Shown here in pieces: positions 25,328 to 33,408 of a stretch of 64,000 nt of DNA. The stretch is from Psychrobacillus sp044762655 (GTDB taxonomy: Bacteria > Bacillota > Bacilli > Bacillales_A > Planococcaceae). Within the stretch, counting starts at the first letter, position 1, and every line of letters starts with the position of its first letter. The position numbers and the translations under genes were made by a program. The notes beneath the pieces were generated by a model. That model did not search any database. It saw only the letters and a program-made list of their open reading frames with translations, and was not told where the DNA came from. The stretch is taken from positions 1 to 64,000 of the forward strand of contig NZ_JBIWER010000005.1 in the NCBI RefSeq assembly GCF_044762655.1, read 5' to 3'.

Positions 25328-26807
25328 CTTATTATTATTTCCTGTCCTAATTCCCTTTCTGTTTGCCGCTGTTTTATTATTTTTTCCTAAAAAAGTGAAA
25401 GCTCAGCGAATTGTAACAATGATTGGTTTATTATTCGCTTTAGCTTCCTCCTTCGTTTTACTTTACAAAGTAAAAGTAAATGGAGTGCAAACTCTGACAT
25501 TAGGTAGCTGGGCACCACCATTTGGAATTACGATGGTTTCTGATATGTTTTCTGTTTTATTGGTTACTTCTTCACTAATCATCGCATTATTTGTCGTGTG
25601 GTATAGTTTTACTGCGATCGGCGAAGAACGAGAAAAAGGATTTTATTACCCTGCAATACTATTTATGCTCACAGGTGTGAATGGCGCATTTACTACTGGT
25701 GATATTTTCAATATGTTTGTATTCTTTGAAGTGTTATTAATGTCCTCTTATGTTTTGATTGTTTTAGGAGGAGAAAAAATTCAGTTAAAAGAGTCGATTA
25801 AATACATAATCGTTAATATTGTTTCCTCCTCGTTGTTTGTAATTACAGTTGGTTATTTGTATTCTGTAGTCGGTACGCTGAATATGGCGGACATTTCTGT
25901 GAAGCTTGCTGAAATAGGACCTTCTGGTATCGTAACTGTTATAGCGGTGCTGTTCCTAATCGTATTTGGTATAAAAGGTGGTATATTCCCGTTATTCTTT
26001 TGGTTACCAGGCTCGTATGCAGCGCCACCTGTGCCCGTACTTGCTCTGTTTGGCGCATTGCTTACAAAAGTTGGGGTATACGCAATTATACGAACATATA
26101 CACTGTTCTTCACAGCCGATGTTGGATATACGCATAACTTATTGATGATCCTATCGATAATTACTATTGTGGTGGGTTGTATAGGAGCACTAGCGTATTT
26201 TGATGTAAAACAAATTATTATTTACAATATAGTTATAGCAGTCGGTGTAATTTTGTTTGGAGCATCTGTTATGAATGAAAACGGAATGATGGGCTCTGTA
26301 TTTTATTTGATACACGATATTCTCATTAAAGGTGCGTTATTTCTATTCATAGGAATAATTATCAAAATAACAGGCACAGCCGATTTACGTAAAATGGGTG
26401 GTCTTATGAAGCGTTATCCATTGCTTGGATGGAGCTACTTAATCGTTGCATTCGGATTAGCTGGTATTCCACCGCTTAGTGGTTTTATAGGGAAACTTTT
26501 AATCGTGCAAGGTGGATTTGAAGGAGAGCTATTATGGCAAAGCATTTTCATCCTGGCCTCCAGTCTTTTAGTTTTACTCTCAGCAATTCGTATTTTCATC
26601 TATGCATTTTGGGGAGAGGAAAAAGGAGAGCATCTTATTAGTAAAAAGAATTATCGTCATCTATTAGCTCCAGCCATCACATTAGCGGGAATTACAGTCC
26701 TTTATGGTGTAGGTGCGGAATACTTAGTGCCATTTATGTCCGATGCAACGAATGTGCTCCTTGACCCTTCTATATATGTTGATGCTGTATTCGAAGGGGT
26801 GAAATAA
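25320..26807 (+). CDS. mrpD: Na+/H+ antiporter subunit D (MrpD)
   Basis: A 495-aa subunit homologous to NuoM/NuoN, with about 14 membrane helices. The key Glu lies in FNMFVFFEVLLMSSY near residue 137 and the key Lys in LFGALLTKVGVYAI near 219; both are essential for antiport in studied Mrp systems. It starts inside mrpC (8-bp overlap) and is followed by mrpE after 2 bp. Confidence 0.95.
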   Translation: MINLLLFPVLIPFLFAAVLLFFPKKVKAQRIVTMIGLLFALASSFVLLYKVKVNGVQTLTLGSWAPPFGITMVSDMFSVLLVTSSLIIALFVVWYSFTAIGEEREKGFYYPAILFMLTGVNGAFTTGDIFNMFVFFEVLLMSSYVLIVLGGEKIQLKESIKYIIVNIVSSSLFVITVGYLYSVVGTLNMADISVKLAEIGPSGIVTVIAVLFLIVFGIKGGIFPLFFWLPGSYAAPPVPVLALFGALLTKVGVYAIIRTYTLFFTADVGYTHNLLMILSIITIVVGCIGALAYFDVKQIIIYNIVIAVGVILFGASVMNENGMMGSVFYLIHDILIKGALFLFIGIIIKITGTADLRKMGGLMKRYPLLGWSYLIVAFGLAGIPPLSGFIGKLLIVQGGFEGELLWQSIFILASSLLVLLSAIRIFIYAFWGEEKGEHLISKKNYRHLLAPAITLAGITVLYGVGAEYLVPFMSDATNVLLDPSIYVDAVFEGVK

Positions 26808-26809
26808 TT

Positions 26810-27289
26810 ATGGCTTTCCAAATCTTATTGAATGTACTAATCGCATTTACGTGGATGTTCCTGTCTGTATCATTTAAACCTACAACGTTCATTGTCGGTT
26901 ATATACTCGGGTTGCTCATGCTGTTCATGCTACGTAAATCCTTGAGTACTAGATTTTATATGGACCGACTATGGGCAGTCATCAAACTAGGTACTTTATT
27001 TATTAAAGAGCTTGTGTTGTCGAACATCTCTGTATTGAAGTTAATATTAAAGCCAACCATGCCTATTCGTCCTGCAATCTTTGCGATGCCGACTGTACTC
27101 GAACAAGACTGGGAGATTACTTTATTGTCTAGTTTGATCACTTTAACTCCTGGTACGATAGTTATTGATATTTCGGATGACAATAAAATTTTGTATATCC
27201 ATTCGATCGATTTTGAAGATATTGATGAAGCAATAGAATCCATACGTAATACATTTGAAAAAGCAATTTTGGAGGTGAGTAGATCATGA
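26810..27289 (+). CDS. mrpE: Na+/H+ antiporter subunit E (MrpE)
   Basis: A 159-aa subunit with two or three N-terminal membrane segments and a cytoplasmic part. The family block LLSSLITLTPGTIVIDI (about 105-121) followed by YIHSID is present. In known Mrp systems this subunit is needed for full activity and assembly. Its end overlaps mrpF by 4 bp (ATGA). Confidence 0.93.
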   Translation: MAFQILLNVLIAFTWMFLSVSFKPTTFIVGYILGLLMLFMLRKSLSTRFYMDRLWAVIKLGTLFIKELVLSNISVLKLILKPTMPIRPAIFAMPTVLEQDWEITLLSSLITLTPGTIVIDISDDNKILYIHSIDFEDIDEAIESIRNTFEKAILEVSRS

Positions 27290-27567
27290 TAACTTTTCTA
27301 TGGATAATCGTTGTCTTAATAAGTTTAAGCGTTCTAGGCTTTGTTTATCGCCTAGTGAAGGGTCCTTCTACTCCAGACCGCGTTATTGCTTTAGATGCTA
27401 TAGGTGTTGGACTTATTACGCTGATTGGGTTAATATCCATTCTTTTCGATACTGTCTTTTTCCTAGAAGTTATATTACTACTAGCAGTTCTCTCCTTTAT
27501 CGGGACAGTAGCTTTTTCTAAATTCACGGAGAAGGGAGAAATTATTCAACGTGACCGTAATAGCTAA
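27286..27567 (+). CDS. mrpF: Na+/H+ antiporter subunit F (MrpF)
   Basis: A 93-aa, three-helix subunit. RLVKGPSTPDRVIALDAIG (about 22-40) is the MrpF/MnhF signature, including the conserved Asp in the second helix. It overlaps mrpE by 4 bp and mrpG by 17 bp. Confidence 0.94.
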   Translation: MITFLWIIVVLISLSVLGFVYRLVKGPSTPDRVIALDAIGVGLITLIGLISILFDTVFFLEVILLLAVLSFIGTVAFSKFTEKGEIIQRDRNS

Positions 27568-27913
27568 TATACTTATCTTTGCAACAATTTCTTTTGGTAC
27601 TATCTTCATCCTCGTTACTGCAATTGGTTTAATCCGATTACCCGATGCTTTTTCTCGCGCGCATGCCGCTTCAAAAAGCGCAACTTTAGGGGTTATGAGC
27701 ATTTTACTAGGGGTATTTATTCATTTTTGGTTAATCGAAGGTCATTTCAATTCTCGTATTCTACTTGGGATTGTTTTTCTATTCATCACTGGACCAGTTG
27801 GTGGTCATATGATGGGTCGTGCAGCTTACCTGTCAGGCGTTAAATTATCCAATAAAACAGTACGCGATGATTTAGCTGAAGTCGTTAAAAAGAAAAGAGA
27901 AAAGCTTCAATAA
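27551..27913 (+). CDS. mrpG: Na+/H+ antiporter subunit G (MrpG)
   Basis: A 120-aa, three-helix subunit that closes the operon. The motif GLIRLPDAFSRAHAASKSAT (about 26-45) is diagnostic. The GTG start at 27551 lies inside mrpF. The C-terminus is a short Lys-rich cytoplasmic tail. A strong terminator follows at 27938. Confidence 0.93.
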   Translation: MTVIANILIFATISFGTIFILVTAIGLIRLPDAFSRAHAASKSATLGVMSILLGVFIHFWLIEGHFNSRILLGIVFLFITGPVGGHMMGRAAYLSGVKLSNKTVRDDLAEVVKKKREKLQ

Positions 27914-27937
27914 CAATATTTGGAATCAAATATAATG

Positions 27938-27982
27938 AGCCTGTTTTGAAAATACACTTTTCAAAAACAGGCTTATTTTTTA
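27938..27982 (+). terminator. Terminator of the mrp operon
   Basis: A 15-bp stem (27938-27952 with 27958-27973), AGCCTGTTTTGAAAA and its complement with one A bulge, 5-nt loop, then TATTTTTTATT. Confidence 0.9.
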
Positions 27983-28019
27983 TTAAAGAAGAAAAAACAG
28001 CCAAAATTTATGTTCAATA

Positions 28020-28053
28020 CCTGTTTCTATCGTTTTCGAATAGCTTTAGACGG
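28020..28053. repeat. Dispersed 34-bp intergenic repeat, copy 1
   Basis: A 34-bp segment beginning CCTGTTTCTATCG is 30/34 identical to 33232-33265. Both copies lie in intergenic DNA in the same orientation and are followed by unrelated sequence. It could be a remnant of a small repeat family. Confidence 0.55.
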
Positions 28054-28086
28054 ACGTGTTGCTATATTGTTAGCGAGTGAATTTTA

Positions 28087-28130
28087 GGGATGCCGGTAGT
28101 GACGTCCGTCATCACCAGCATCCCTTTTTT
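28087..28130 (+). terminator. Orphan terminator-like hairpin
   Basis: GGGATGC (28087-28093) pairs with GCATCCC (28118-28124), with further pairs inside, and is followed by six T. No CDS ends just upstream; the mrp operon already has a terminator at 27938. It may end a small untranslated RNA or be a backup terminator. Confidence 0.6.
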
Positions 28131-28449
28131 CGGTAATCTTATGGTCATCCACCGCCCTCCTACAACACTAAGAAATAGGTTAGTGCGTTTTTGTTTAACT
28201 AAAGAAAAGATACTTTCCTTATACATAGTGGGAGCTCTCGAAGATGCAATTTCGTTCGCTATTCCCCTTCTTTATTTAGTGAATACTTATTTCTACTAGT
28301 AGAAAAGAAGATCTTCTTTCTTTATCCTTCATTGCAAAATATATCTCTAATTCAACAGACTGCTTTATCCCAGTATTATTTATTCTAAAATCTATCTTGA
28401 TCCCATTGTTGACAGTATATTTTTAGATACTTTCTCGATCTATAAAAAT

Positions 28450-28496
28450 AAAGCTTCTGTACGCACGGATTAACCGAGGGTACAGAAGCTTTTTTC
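28450..28496 (-). terminator. Terminator of the Tyr/Pro/Gly-rich protein gene
   Basis: A 13-bp stem (28450-28462 with 28480-28492), AAAGCTTCTGTAC and its complement, with a 17-nt loop and T tracts on both strands. It lies 40 bp after the minus-strand stop codon. Confidence 0.75.
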
Positions 28497-28535
28497 TAGA
28501 AACCGCTATTGTTAGTAATAACCGCCTTAGTATGA

Positions 28536-28620
28536 CTAATAAGGATATGGCGTATATGGATAGTAATAAGGATATGGATATGGATATGGATAGTAATAAG
28601 GATATGGATAATATGGGTAT
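28536..28620. repeat. Hexamer-based microsatellite coding for Tyr-Pro repeats
   Basis: The plus strand shows runs of GGATAT/GGATAG with interspersed TAATAA, in particular three consecutive GGATAT units near 28571-28590. On the minus strand these are (TAT/TAC CCA/CCT)n codons in the 3' end of the small gene. Such tracts tend to vary in copy number. Confidence 0.6.
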
Positions 28621-28766
28621 GGCTGTCTATACCCTCCGTATCCTCCATATAATGCAGAACCTACAAGCCCTCCGACTAAGCCTCCTACAAATGGGACTCC
28701 AAAGCCTCGGCCACCAAATCCACCATATCCAGGACCCCTATTATAACCTCCCCGAAATCTTACCAT
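28536..28766 (-). CDS. Gly/Tyr/Pro-rich small protein, possibly spore-coat or surface associated
   Basis: A 76-aa low-complexity protein. Residues 1-45 are Gly-rich with Arg and Tyr (RFRGGYNRGPGYGGFGGRG) and contain a hydrophobic patch VPFVGGLVGGLVGSALYGG; residues 47-76 are almost entirely Tyr-Pro dipeptides (YPYYPYPYYYPYPYPYPYYY). AAGGAGGAG lies just upstream of the ATG and a terminator follows, so it is a genuine single-gene unit. Proteins of this composition are common among spore coat and exosporium components of Bacillaceae, but that is inference from composition. The Tyr-Pro part is encoded by repeating GATATG hexamers. Confidence 0.72.
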   Translation of the reverse strand: MVRFRGGYNRGPGYGGFGGRGFGVPFVGGLVGGLVGSALYGGYGGYRQPYPYYPYPYYYPYPYPYPYYYPYTPYPY

Positions 28767-28825
28767 GCTACTCCTCCTTTCCTCTCAGTGTATGCCACTG
28801 GGGAAAGTGAGTCTGTGTGTTTGCC

Positions 28826-30328
28826 CTACTCTTGGTCTGCCATTCTTTCCACTAATGTAGCCAATGTACGTACCATGACACCAGTACCACCTTTTGGTCC
28901 AAAGTCATGAGCAGATTTTGTATCAGATGTACCAGCAATATCTAGATGAATCCACGGAGTTTCCTCTACGAATTCCCCAACAAATCCTCCACCGAAAATC
29001 ATATGACCATCTCCACCAGGTGAATTATTCAGATCTGCTACATCACTTTTACGAATACGTTTTTTATCGTTTTCAGTTAGTGGCAATCTCCAAACGAATT
29101 CACCAGTCTCAAGTGAGGATTCCATGAAGGTTTCGAAGAATTCCTCATTGTTGGTTAATGCACCCGTTTTATCGTAACCTAATGCCGTAATAACACCGCC
29201 AGTTAACGTTGCAACGTCCACAATATAATTCGCACCTTGTTGTTTTGCATAAGTAACAGCATCTGCTAAAACTAAGCGCCCTTCAGCATCTGTATTTAAA
29301 ATTTCAATCGTTTTACCACTCATAGATGTAATAACATCATCTGGTTTAAATGCATTACCTGAAATCATATTGTCTGTTGAAGCAATGACAGCGATGACGT
29401 TTTTGTTTGGACGAAGCTCACCAATAATTTGCATTGCACCTAAAACAGCTGCTGCTCCTCCCATATCCCCCTTCATACCAACGATTCCTGTTTTCGTTTT
29501 AATAGAGTATCCACCTGTATCAAAGGTAATACCTTTCCCTACTAAACCTACAACATCCGTCCAATCATCTGTTGCTTGATATTTTAAGGCAATAAGACGT
29601 GGTTCTTCAACGGAGCCTTGGTTTACTGCAAGAAGTGCGCCCATGCCAAGCTCTTCAATTTCTTTCTTCCCAAGAATCTCTGTTTCAAATCCGTATGTTT
29701 CTCCAAGCTCTCTCGCATATTCTCCTAATTGAGTGGAAGTTAATACATTTCCAGGCGTATTAACAAGAATTCTTGCTTCATTAACCGCATCTGCATAAAT
29801 AGTGCCTACTTCAAAATATGAAACGACTTCGTCATCTTCTTCGTCCATTAACAATTCAATAGACGGTAAATAATAATCGGGAACATTCGAAGTTGTTTTA
29901 TATCCTTCATATGTAAATGAACCCATACCAATACCTTCTGCCGCTAAATAAGCAACATCTGCTACAGTTATTGCATCAGTAGTGAATGATGGTATCCAAA
30001 CTCCTAAGGACTCTGGCTTACTAGTTAGTAATTCCTTCCCGACAAGTCCAAATGTTTCCCGTACTTTCTCTTGTGTTAATTGTTTTCGATCACCTAGTCC
30101 AACAAAAAGTATTCTTTTTACTGCCTCATGGTTGGATACTGGAATTTTAACGATTTTCTTTAATTCCGTAGATATATCTCCACTCTTTACCCAGTCACCA
30201 ATATGTTCTCCAAAAATTTTTAAGAAAGCATCCCATTTCGGTGTGTTTTCAACGTGCTTAGAAACACCCACTACTAGCGTTTCTGATTGCACTTCTTCAA
30301 ATAATACTTCATTTGTATGGATAATCAT
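28826..30328 (-). CDS. pepA: Leucyl aminopeptidase (M17 family, PepA/YuiE)
   Basis: A cytosolic two-metal aminopeptidase of 500 aa that releases N-terminal residues from peptides. The N-terminal 160 residues form the regulatory domain. The catalytic domain has the lysine and Asp ligands in VGKGITFDTGGYSIK (about 262-276), and the family signature NTDAEGRLVLADAV (about 342-355) with the second catalytic residue Arg. It corresponds to yuiE of B. subtilis, next to yuiD here as there. The start at 30328 has GGGGG-type SD sequence upstream. It is divergent from yuiD. Confidence 0.95.
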   Translation of the reverse strand: MIIHTNEVLFEEVQSETLVVGVSKHVENTPKWDAFLKIFGEHIGDWVKSGDISTELKKIVKIPVSNHEAVKRILFVGLGDRKQLTQEKVRETFGLVGKELLTSKPESLGVWIPSFTTDAITVADVAYLAAEGIGMGSFTYEGYKTTSNVPDYYLPSIELLMDEEDDEVVSYFEVGTIYADAVNEARILVNTPGNVLTSTQLGEYARELGETYGFETEILGKKEIEELGMGALLAVNQGSVEEPRLIALKYQATDDWTDVVGLVGKGITFDTGGYSIKTKTGIVGMKGDMGGAAAVLGAMQIIGELRPNKNVIAVIASTDNMISGNAFKPDDVITSMSGKTIEILNTDAEGRLVLADAVTYAKQQGANYIVDVATLTGGVITALGYDKTGALTNNEEFFETFMESSLETGEFVWRLPLTENDKKRIRKSDVADLNNSPGGDGHMIFGGGFVGEFVEETPWIHLDIAGTSDTKSAHDFGPKGGTGVMVRTLATLVERMADQE

Positions 30329-30449
30329 TATTTTTCCCCCTACTATTTTGAATATAATCTTATTATATAGGAACCTTTCGTATTTTTCGAATTGTTTGAG
30401 TGTGTTATACTATCCATAAGATAACTTCAAATGAAAGGCGGTGTCTACT

Positions 30450-30929
30450 TTGGCAATCCTCCAAAATACTCCACTTATGGCTGCACTTTTTTCTATTTTC
30501 TTTGCACAATTCGTCAAAATTCCAATTCACTTTTTGATGACGAGAAAATTGGATTGGTCATTATTCACTTCTACTGGTGGAATGCCTAGTTCTCACTCTG
30601 CTGCAGTTACATCCTTATGTACCGCTATTGCTTATGAAACAGGACTTGGTTCTCCATTATTTGCAGTTGCAACCGTATTTGCCGTAATCGTTATGTTCGA
30701 TGCAACAGGAGTCCGTTTTCAGGCTGGCCAACAAGCAATTATGATTAATCAGATGCGCGTTGATTTTCAATTGTTTGTAGAGCAAACGAAAGATTGGTCA
30801 CATAAAAAGAACGAAGAAAAAATGGAAGAACTGAAAACCTTACTTGGTCATAAGCCAATTGAAGTTTTCATGGGAGCCATTACGGGTATACTAATTTCTA
30901 TTATTATTTATACCTTCATTCAAAAATAA
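30450..30929 (+). CDS. yuiD: Divergent PAP2 family membrane protein (YuiD)
   Basis: A 159-aa membrane protein of the divergent PAP2/DUF212 family, related to acid phosphatase/phosphotransferase enzymes. GGMPSSHSAAVTSL (about 44-57) contains the PSSHSA box that holds a catalytic His in PAP2 enzymes, and ATGVRFQAGQQA follows. Three or four membrane helices are predicted. TTG at 30450 is chosen because AAAGGCGGTG lies 7-8 nt upstream; GTG at 30441 overlaps that site. Its biochemical role is unproven. An extended -10 (TGTTATACT) lies about 40 bp upstream. Confidence 0.87.
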   Translation: MAILQNTPLMAALFSIFFAQFVKIPIHFLMTRKLDWSLFTSTGGMPSSHSAAVTSLCTAIAYETGLGSPLFAVATVFAVIVMFDATGVRFQAGQQAIMINQMRVDFQLFVEQTKDWSHKKNEEKMEELKTLLGHKPIEVFMGAITGILISIIIYTFIQK

Positions 30930-30934
30930 CAAAT

Positions 30935-31000
30935 GCGCAAGCGCCTATGTTAGCCCTGAAAGACGCTAGAGTCTGGTCGAAGAATCACTATAAGTAGTTT
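30935..31000. repeat. Degenerate intergenic element with GCGCAAGCGC core
   Basis: Starting with TGCGCAAGCGCCTATGTTAG, this GC-richer stretch resembles the short dispersed elements found in Bacillaceae intergenic regions. The segment ACGCTAGAGTCTGG resembles TGCTAGACTTTGG near 38.44 kb, so a decayed relative may lie there. No coding potential. Confidence 0.4.
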
Positions 31001-31037
31001 TCAATAGGCACAGAATTTTAAATTTCCTAAATAATAA

Positions 31038-31069
31038 AAAGGATGGCTGCAAATGTAGCCATCCTTTTA
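31038..31069. terminator. Bidirectional terminator, yuiD / yuiB
   Basis: A perfect 12-bp stem (31038-31049 with 31058-31069), AAAAGGATGGCT and complement, 8-nt loop, between convergent genes. Confidence 0.9.
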
Positions 31070-31072
31070 CTA

Positions 31073-31396
31073 TTAAAACATTTGGTATCCATTTTTTCTT
31101 AAATATTTTATGACAAAGCCTGCAGCGATTGCACCTACAAGACCACCTGCTAAAATAATTATATCTGCAGCATGAAGAGAAACAATTTTTTCCCCTAGAG
31201 CAGAAAAAGCCGAGCCTGGTTTTGTAAAGTAATCGAAAAATCCAACTTCATCAATTATAAGAACAACTACAATTGGATAAAGGATGGCCATGAACCATGT
31301 CATACGAAGTAACATATTCAATAAGAAGGCGATTCCAAAAAACATGACAAAAAATATAACAACTGAAAGTATCATTTGAACTAACATAAACTCCAT
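31073..31396 (-). CDS. yuiB: YuiB-like membrane protein
   Basis: A 107-aa membrane protein with three hydrophobic segments (about 5-30, 32-50 and 80-97), matching YuiB of B. subtilis in length and position. ATG at 31396 follows GGAGG by 9 nt; an in-frame ATG at 31417 lies before that ribosome-binding site. Function unknown. yuiA lies 96 bp upstream and yumB beyond it, the same order as in B. subtilis. Confidence 0.8.
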   Translation of the reverse strand: MEFMLVQMILSVVIFFVMFFGIAFLLNMLLRMTWFMAILYPIVVVLIIDEVGFFDYFTKPGSAFSALGEKIVSLHAADIIILAGGLVGAIAAGFVIKYLRKNGYQMF

Positions 31397-31492
31397 TTTA
31401 TATAACCTCCGTAACATCTGTAAATAGTTTACCTTAATGGAGGTTAGTATTCAATGAACATATTTGTTTTCACTTTTTTGTCATAATCTACT

Positions 31493-31618
31493 TTACTTTC
31501 TTCCTGAACCATTACAATAATTGCAGGTTTCGGATCCCCCTAATCGCAGTTGGAAGTAACCCTCCCCTTTGCAATAAGGACAATGCGTATTTTTCGTTTG
31601 TGTACTCATTTTTGTCAT
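31493..31618 (-). CDS. yuiA: YuiA-like zinc-ribbon microprotein
   Basis: A 41-aa protein with two Cys pairs, CPYCKGEGYF (about 13-22) and CNYCNGSG (about 32-39), which are CxxCxGxG motifs like those of the DnaJ zinc-binding domain and should bind one zinc. AAGGAG lies 9 nt upstream of the ATG at 31618. YuiA of B. subtilis has the same size, motif and place between yumB and yuiB. It is below the usual length cut-off of gene finders and is easily missed. Confidence 0.85.
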   Translation of the reverse strand: MTKMSTQTKNTHCPYCKGEGYFQLRLGGSETCNYCNGSGRK

Positions 31619-31706
31619 ATCAATCGTCTCCTTCTCAATCTATTTTTAATATTCTGATAATATACCATGTGCAAATTTATTTGTAAAGGAGAAGTATTAT
31701 AAAATA

Positions 31707-31735
31707 GAAAAACTCCTACAAAATAAGTAGGAGCT
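31707..31735 (-). terminator. Terminator downstream of yumB
   Basis: A 7-bp core stem (CTCCTAC with GTAGGAG), loop of 7 nt, followed on the minus strand by TTTTTCTATTTT. Confidence 0.75.
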
Positions 31736-31752
31736 TCCATAATAACTTTCGA

Positions 31753-32964
31753 TTATAAGCTAAATTTACCTTTTTTCACTACTAGTGGAATTCCACCGAT
31801 CATGTAAAGTGCACGATTATCGATTACTTTTTTCATGATAGATGCTTTTGTACCTGTAAGTTTTCTTCCCATTACATCGCCAATTGCATCATGTTCGCCT
31901 AAAGAACACACAGTTCCTTTTAAGCTTGGTGTAAATTCTTCTGTTGCATTACCATTCATAAGAGCAACAATATTTTTGGCTACAGTTACTGCTTGTTGCA
32001 TTGCAATTTGAGCTGTTGGTGGATATGGACGGTTAGCTTCTTCATTGATCATTAGAGCACAATCTCCAACGATGAAGACATCTGGGAATCCAGGAGCTCT
32101 CATATCTTTATCTACTTTAACACGTGCACGCATATTTTCAATACCTGATGTTTCGATTAAGCGATTTCCGCGAACTCCTGCAGCCCATACAACTGTGCCT
32201 GCTTTGATGAATTCGAATTCCTCTTCGCCTTTTTTAATTTTTACGCCTTCTGGAGTTGCTTCTACTACTGGAGTTCCAATAGAGAATTCAATTCCTTTAG
32301 CTTCTAATTGTCTTACTGCATATTCAACTAGCTCGGGATCGAATCCTGGTAATACCATTGGAGCTGCCTCAACACAAACTACACGAACTTTCTCTTTAGG
32401 TACATCATACTCTTTACAAAGCTCAGGCACACGATTTCCTAATTCACCTAAGAATTCAATGCCAGAGAATCCTGCTCCACCTACTACGATTGTTAAGCGA
32501 GTATCATCTTGCACTTCCTCTGTTGACCATGTAGCAAATTGATATTCAATATGATCACGAATTTGACGAGCAGCATTTACATTAGCAATTGAAAGTGCAT
32601 ATTTATCTAGGCCTGGAATGCCGAATGTTTCACCTTCAAAGCCCAAACCAATTACTAGGTAGTCATATGTATACTCACCAGTACTAGTTGTTACTTTTTT
32701 CGTATTAACGTCAATTGCATCAACAGTTGCTTTTATAAAGTTTACTTTACTAGAATTGATAACACTTTTCACATCATAACGAACTTGATCTGGACTTAAT
32801 GTACCAGCAGAAGCTTCATGTAACCATGTAGATTCATAATGATAATCGTTTTTATTGATTAAAGTAATATCCGCTTCATTTGCACCTACTAATTTTTGAA
32901 GGTTTACTACTGTAGATAGTCCACCATAACCCGCACCTAATACTAGAATTGTTGGTCTTTTCAC
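31753..32964 (-). CDS. yumB: Type II NADH dehydrogenase (NDH-2, YumB-like)
   Basis: A single-subunit, non-proton-pumping NADH:quinone oxidoreductase with FAD, peripheral on the membrane. Of about 403 aa: the FAD-binding GAGYGG (near 11-16), NADH-binding VVGGAGFSGIEFLGE (about 160-174), the second FAD site FIVGDCAL near 301, and a C-terminal amphipathic membrane-binding segment. GTG at 32964 lies 11 nt after AAAGGTGG and gives a sensible N-terminus (KRPTILVLGAGYGG); GTG at 32979 overlaps that site. Assignment to YumB rather than Ndh is from the yuiA/yuiB neighbourhood. Confidence 0.9.
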   Translation of the reverse strand: MKRPTILVLGAGYGGLSTVVNLQKLVGANEADITLINKNDYHYESTWLHEASAGTLSPDQVRYDVKSVINSSKVNFIKATVDAIDVNTKKVTTSTGEYTYDYLVIGLGFEGETFGIPGLDKYALSIANVNAARQIRDHIEYQFATWSTEEVQDDTRLTIVVGGAGFSGIEFLGELGNRVPELCKEYDVPKEKVRVVCVEAAPMVLPGFDPELVEYAVRQLEAKGIEFSIGTPVVEATPEGVKIKKGEEEFEFIKAGTVVWAAGVRGNRLIETSGIENMRARVKVDKDMRAPGFPDVFIVGDCALMINEEANRPYPPTAQIAMQQAVTVAKNIVALMNGNATEEFTPSLKGTVCSLGEHDAIGDVMGRKLTGTKASIMKKVIDNRALYMIGGIPLVVKKGKFSL

Positions 32965-32979
32965 GAAGATCGCAACCAC

Positions 32980-33362
32980 CTTTTTATATTTTTTAAGAAA
33001 AGTTATGACACAAAAAATACATCATTAAACTCTTCATCTTTGTCTATTGTTCGACAAAAACCCTTAACTTCTATTTTAGACCTTTTCTCATACGATTTCA
33101 ACACAATGTTGCGTAATTGTAAACATCTGAAAATACTGCTAATAACGCATACAATACTATATTACGCAAATAAAATTTAAAGAAAAAAAATAAAAGTGAA
33201 TAATAAAACATCATATACTTCAAAGTCAAAACCTGTTTCTATCGATTTCGAAGAGCTTTGCACGGTGAAGAATCATCACTCCCCCCCCACGGAAAGCATC
33301 CACTTGAAATGGAAATCAGGGGTATTATTTATATTTTCACGTGCCTTATAAATTTCTAATGC
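32980..33362. other. Intergenic region upstream of yumB
   Basis: About 380 bp of AT-rich DNA with no CDS supported by a ribosome-binding site. It holds the second copy of the 34-bp repeat (33232-33265) and, just after it, an uninterrupted run of eight C (33281-33288), unusual in this AT-rich genome. The yumB promoter is probably within the first 120 bp, but no clear -35/-10 pair stands out. Confidence 0.55.
33232..33265. repeat. Dispersed 34-bp intergenic repeat, copy 2
   Basis: This segment is 30/34 identical to 28020-28053, in the same orientation, and begins CCTGTTTCTATCG. It is followed by a GAAGAATCATCACT segment and an 8-C run. Confidence 0.55.
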
Positions 33363-33400
33363 ATAAAAAAAGAACATTTCCATTAATAGAAAATGTTCTT
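33363..33400 (-). terminator. Terminator downstream of yutM
   Basis: A 10-bp stem (33391-33400 with 33370-33379), AAGAACATTT and complement, followed on the minus strand by a run of T, 9 bp after the yutM stop. Confidence 0.85.
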
Positions 33401-33408
33401 GCTAGTAG

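Larger units (their letters stand above)
27983..28449. other. Intergenic region without a recognisable gene
   Basis: Between the mrp terminator and the hairpin near 28450 I see no credible CDS. A 69-codon ORF at 28090-28299 starts inside a terminator-like hairpin and has no ribosome-binding site. The region contains a 34-bp sequence that recurs near 33.2 kb, an orphan terminator-like hairpin at 28087-28130, and an isolated TTGACA near 28413 without a matching -10. Confidence 0.55.

Noticed and set aside
28090..28299. 69-codon plus-strand ORF (begins MPVVTSVITS)
   Set aside because: It starts inside a terminator hairpin, has no Shine-Dalgarno sequence and no recognisable domain.
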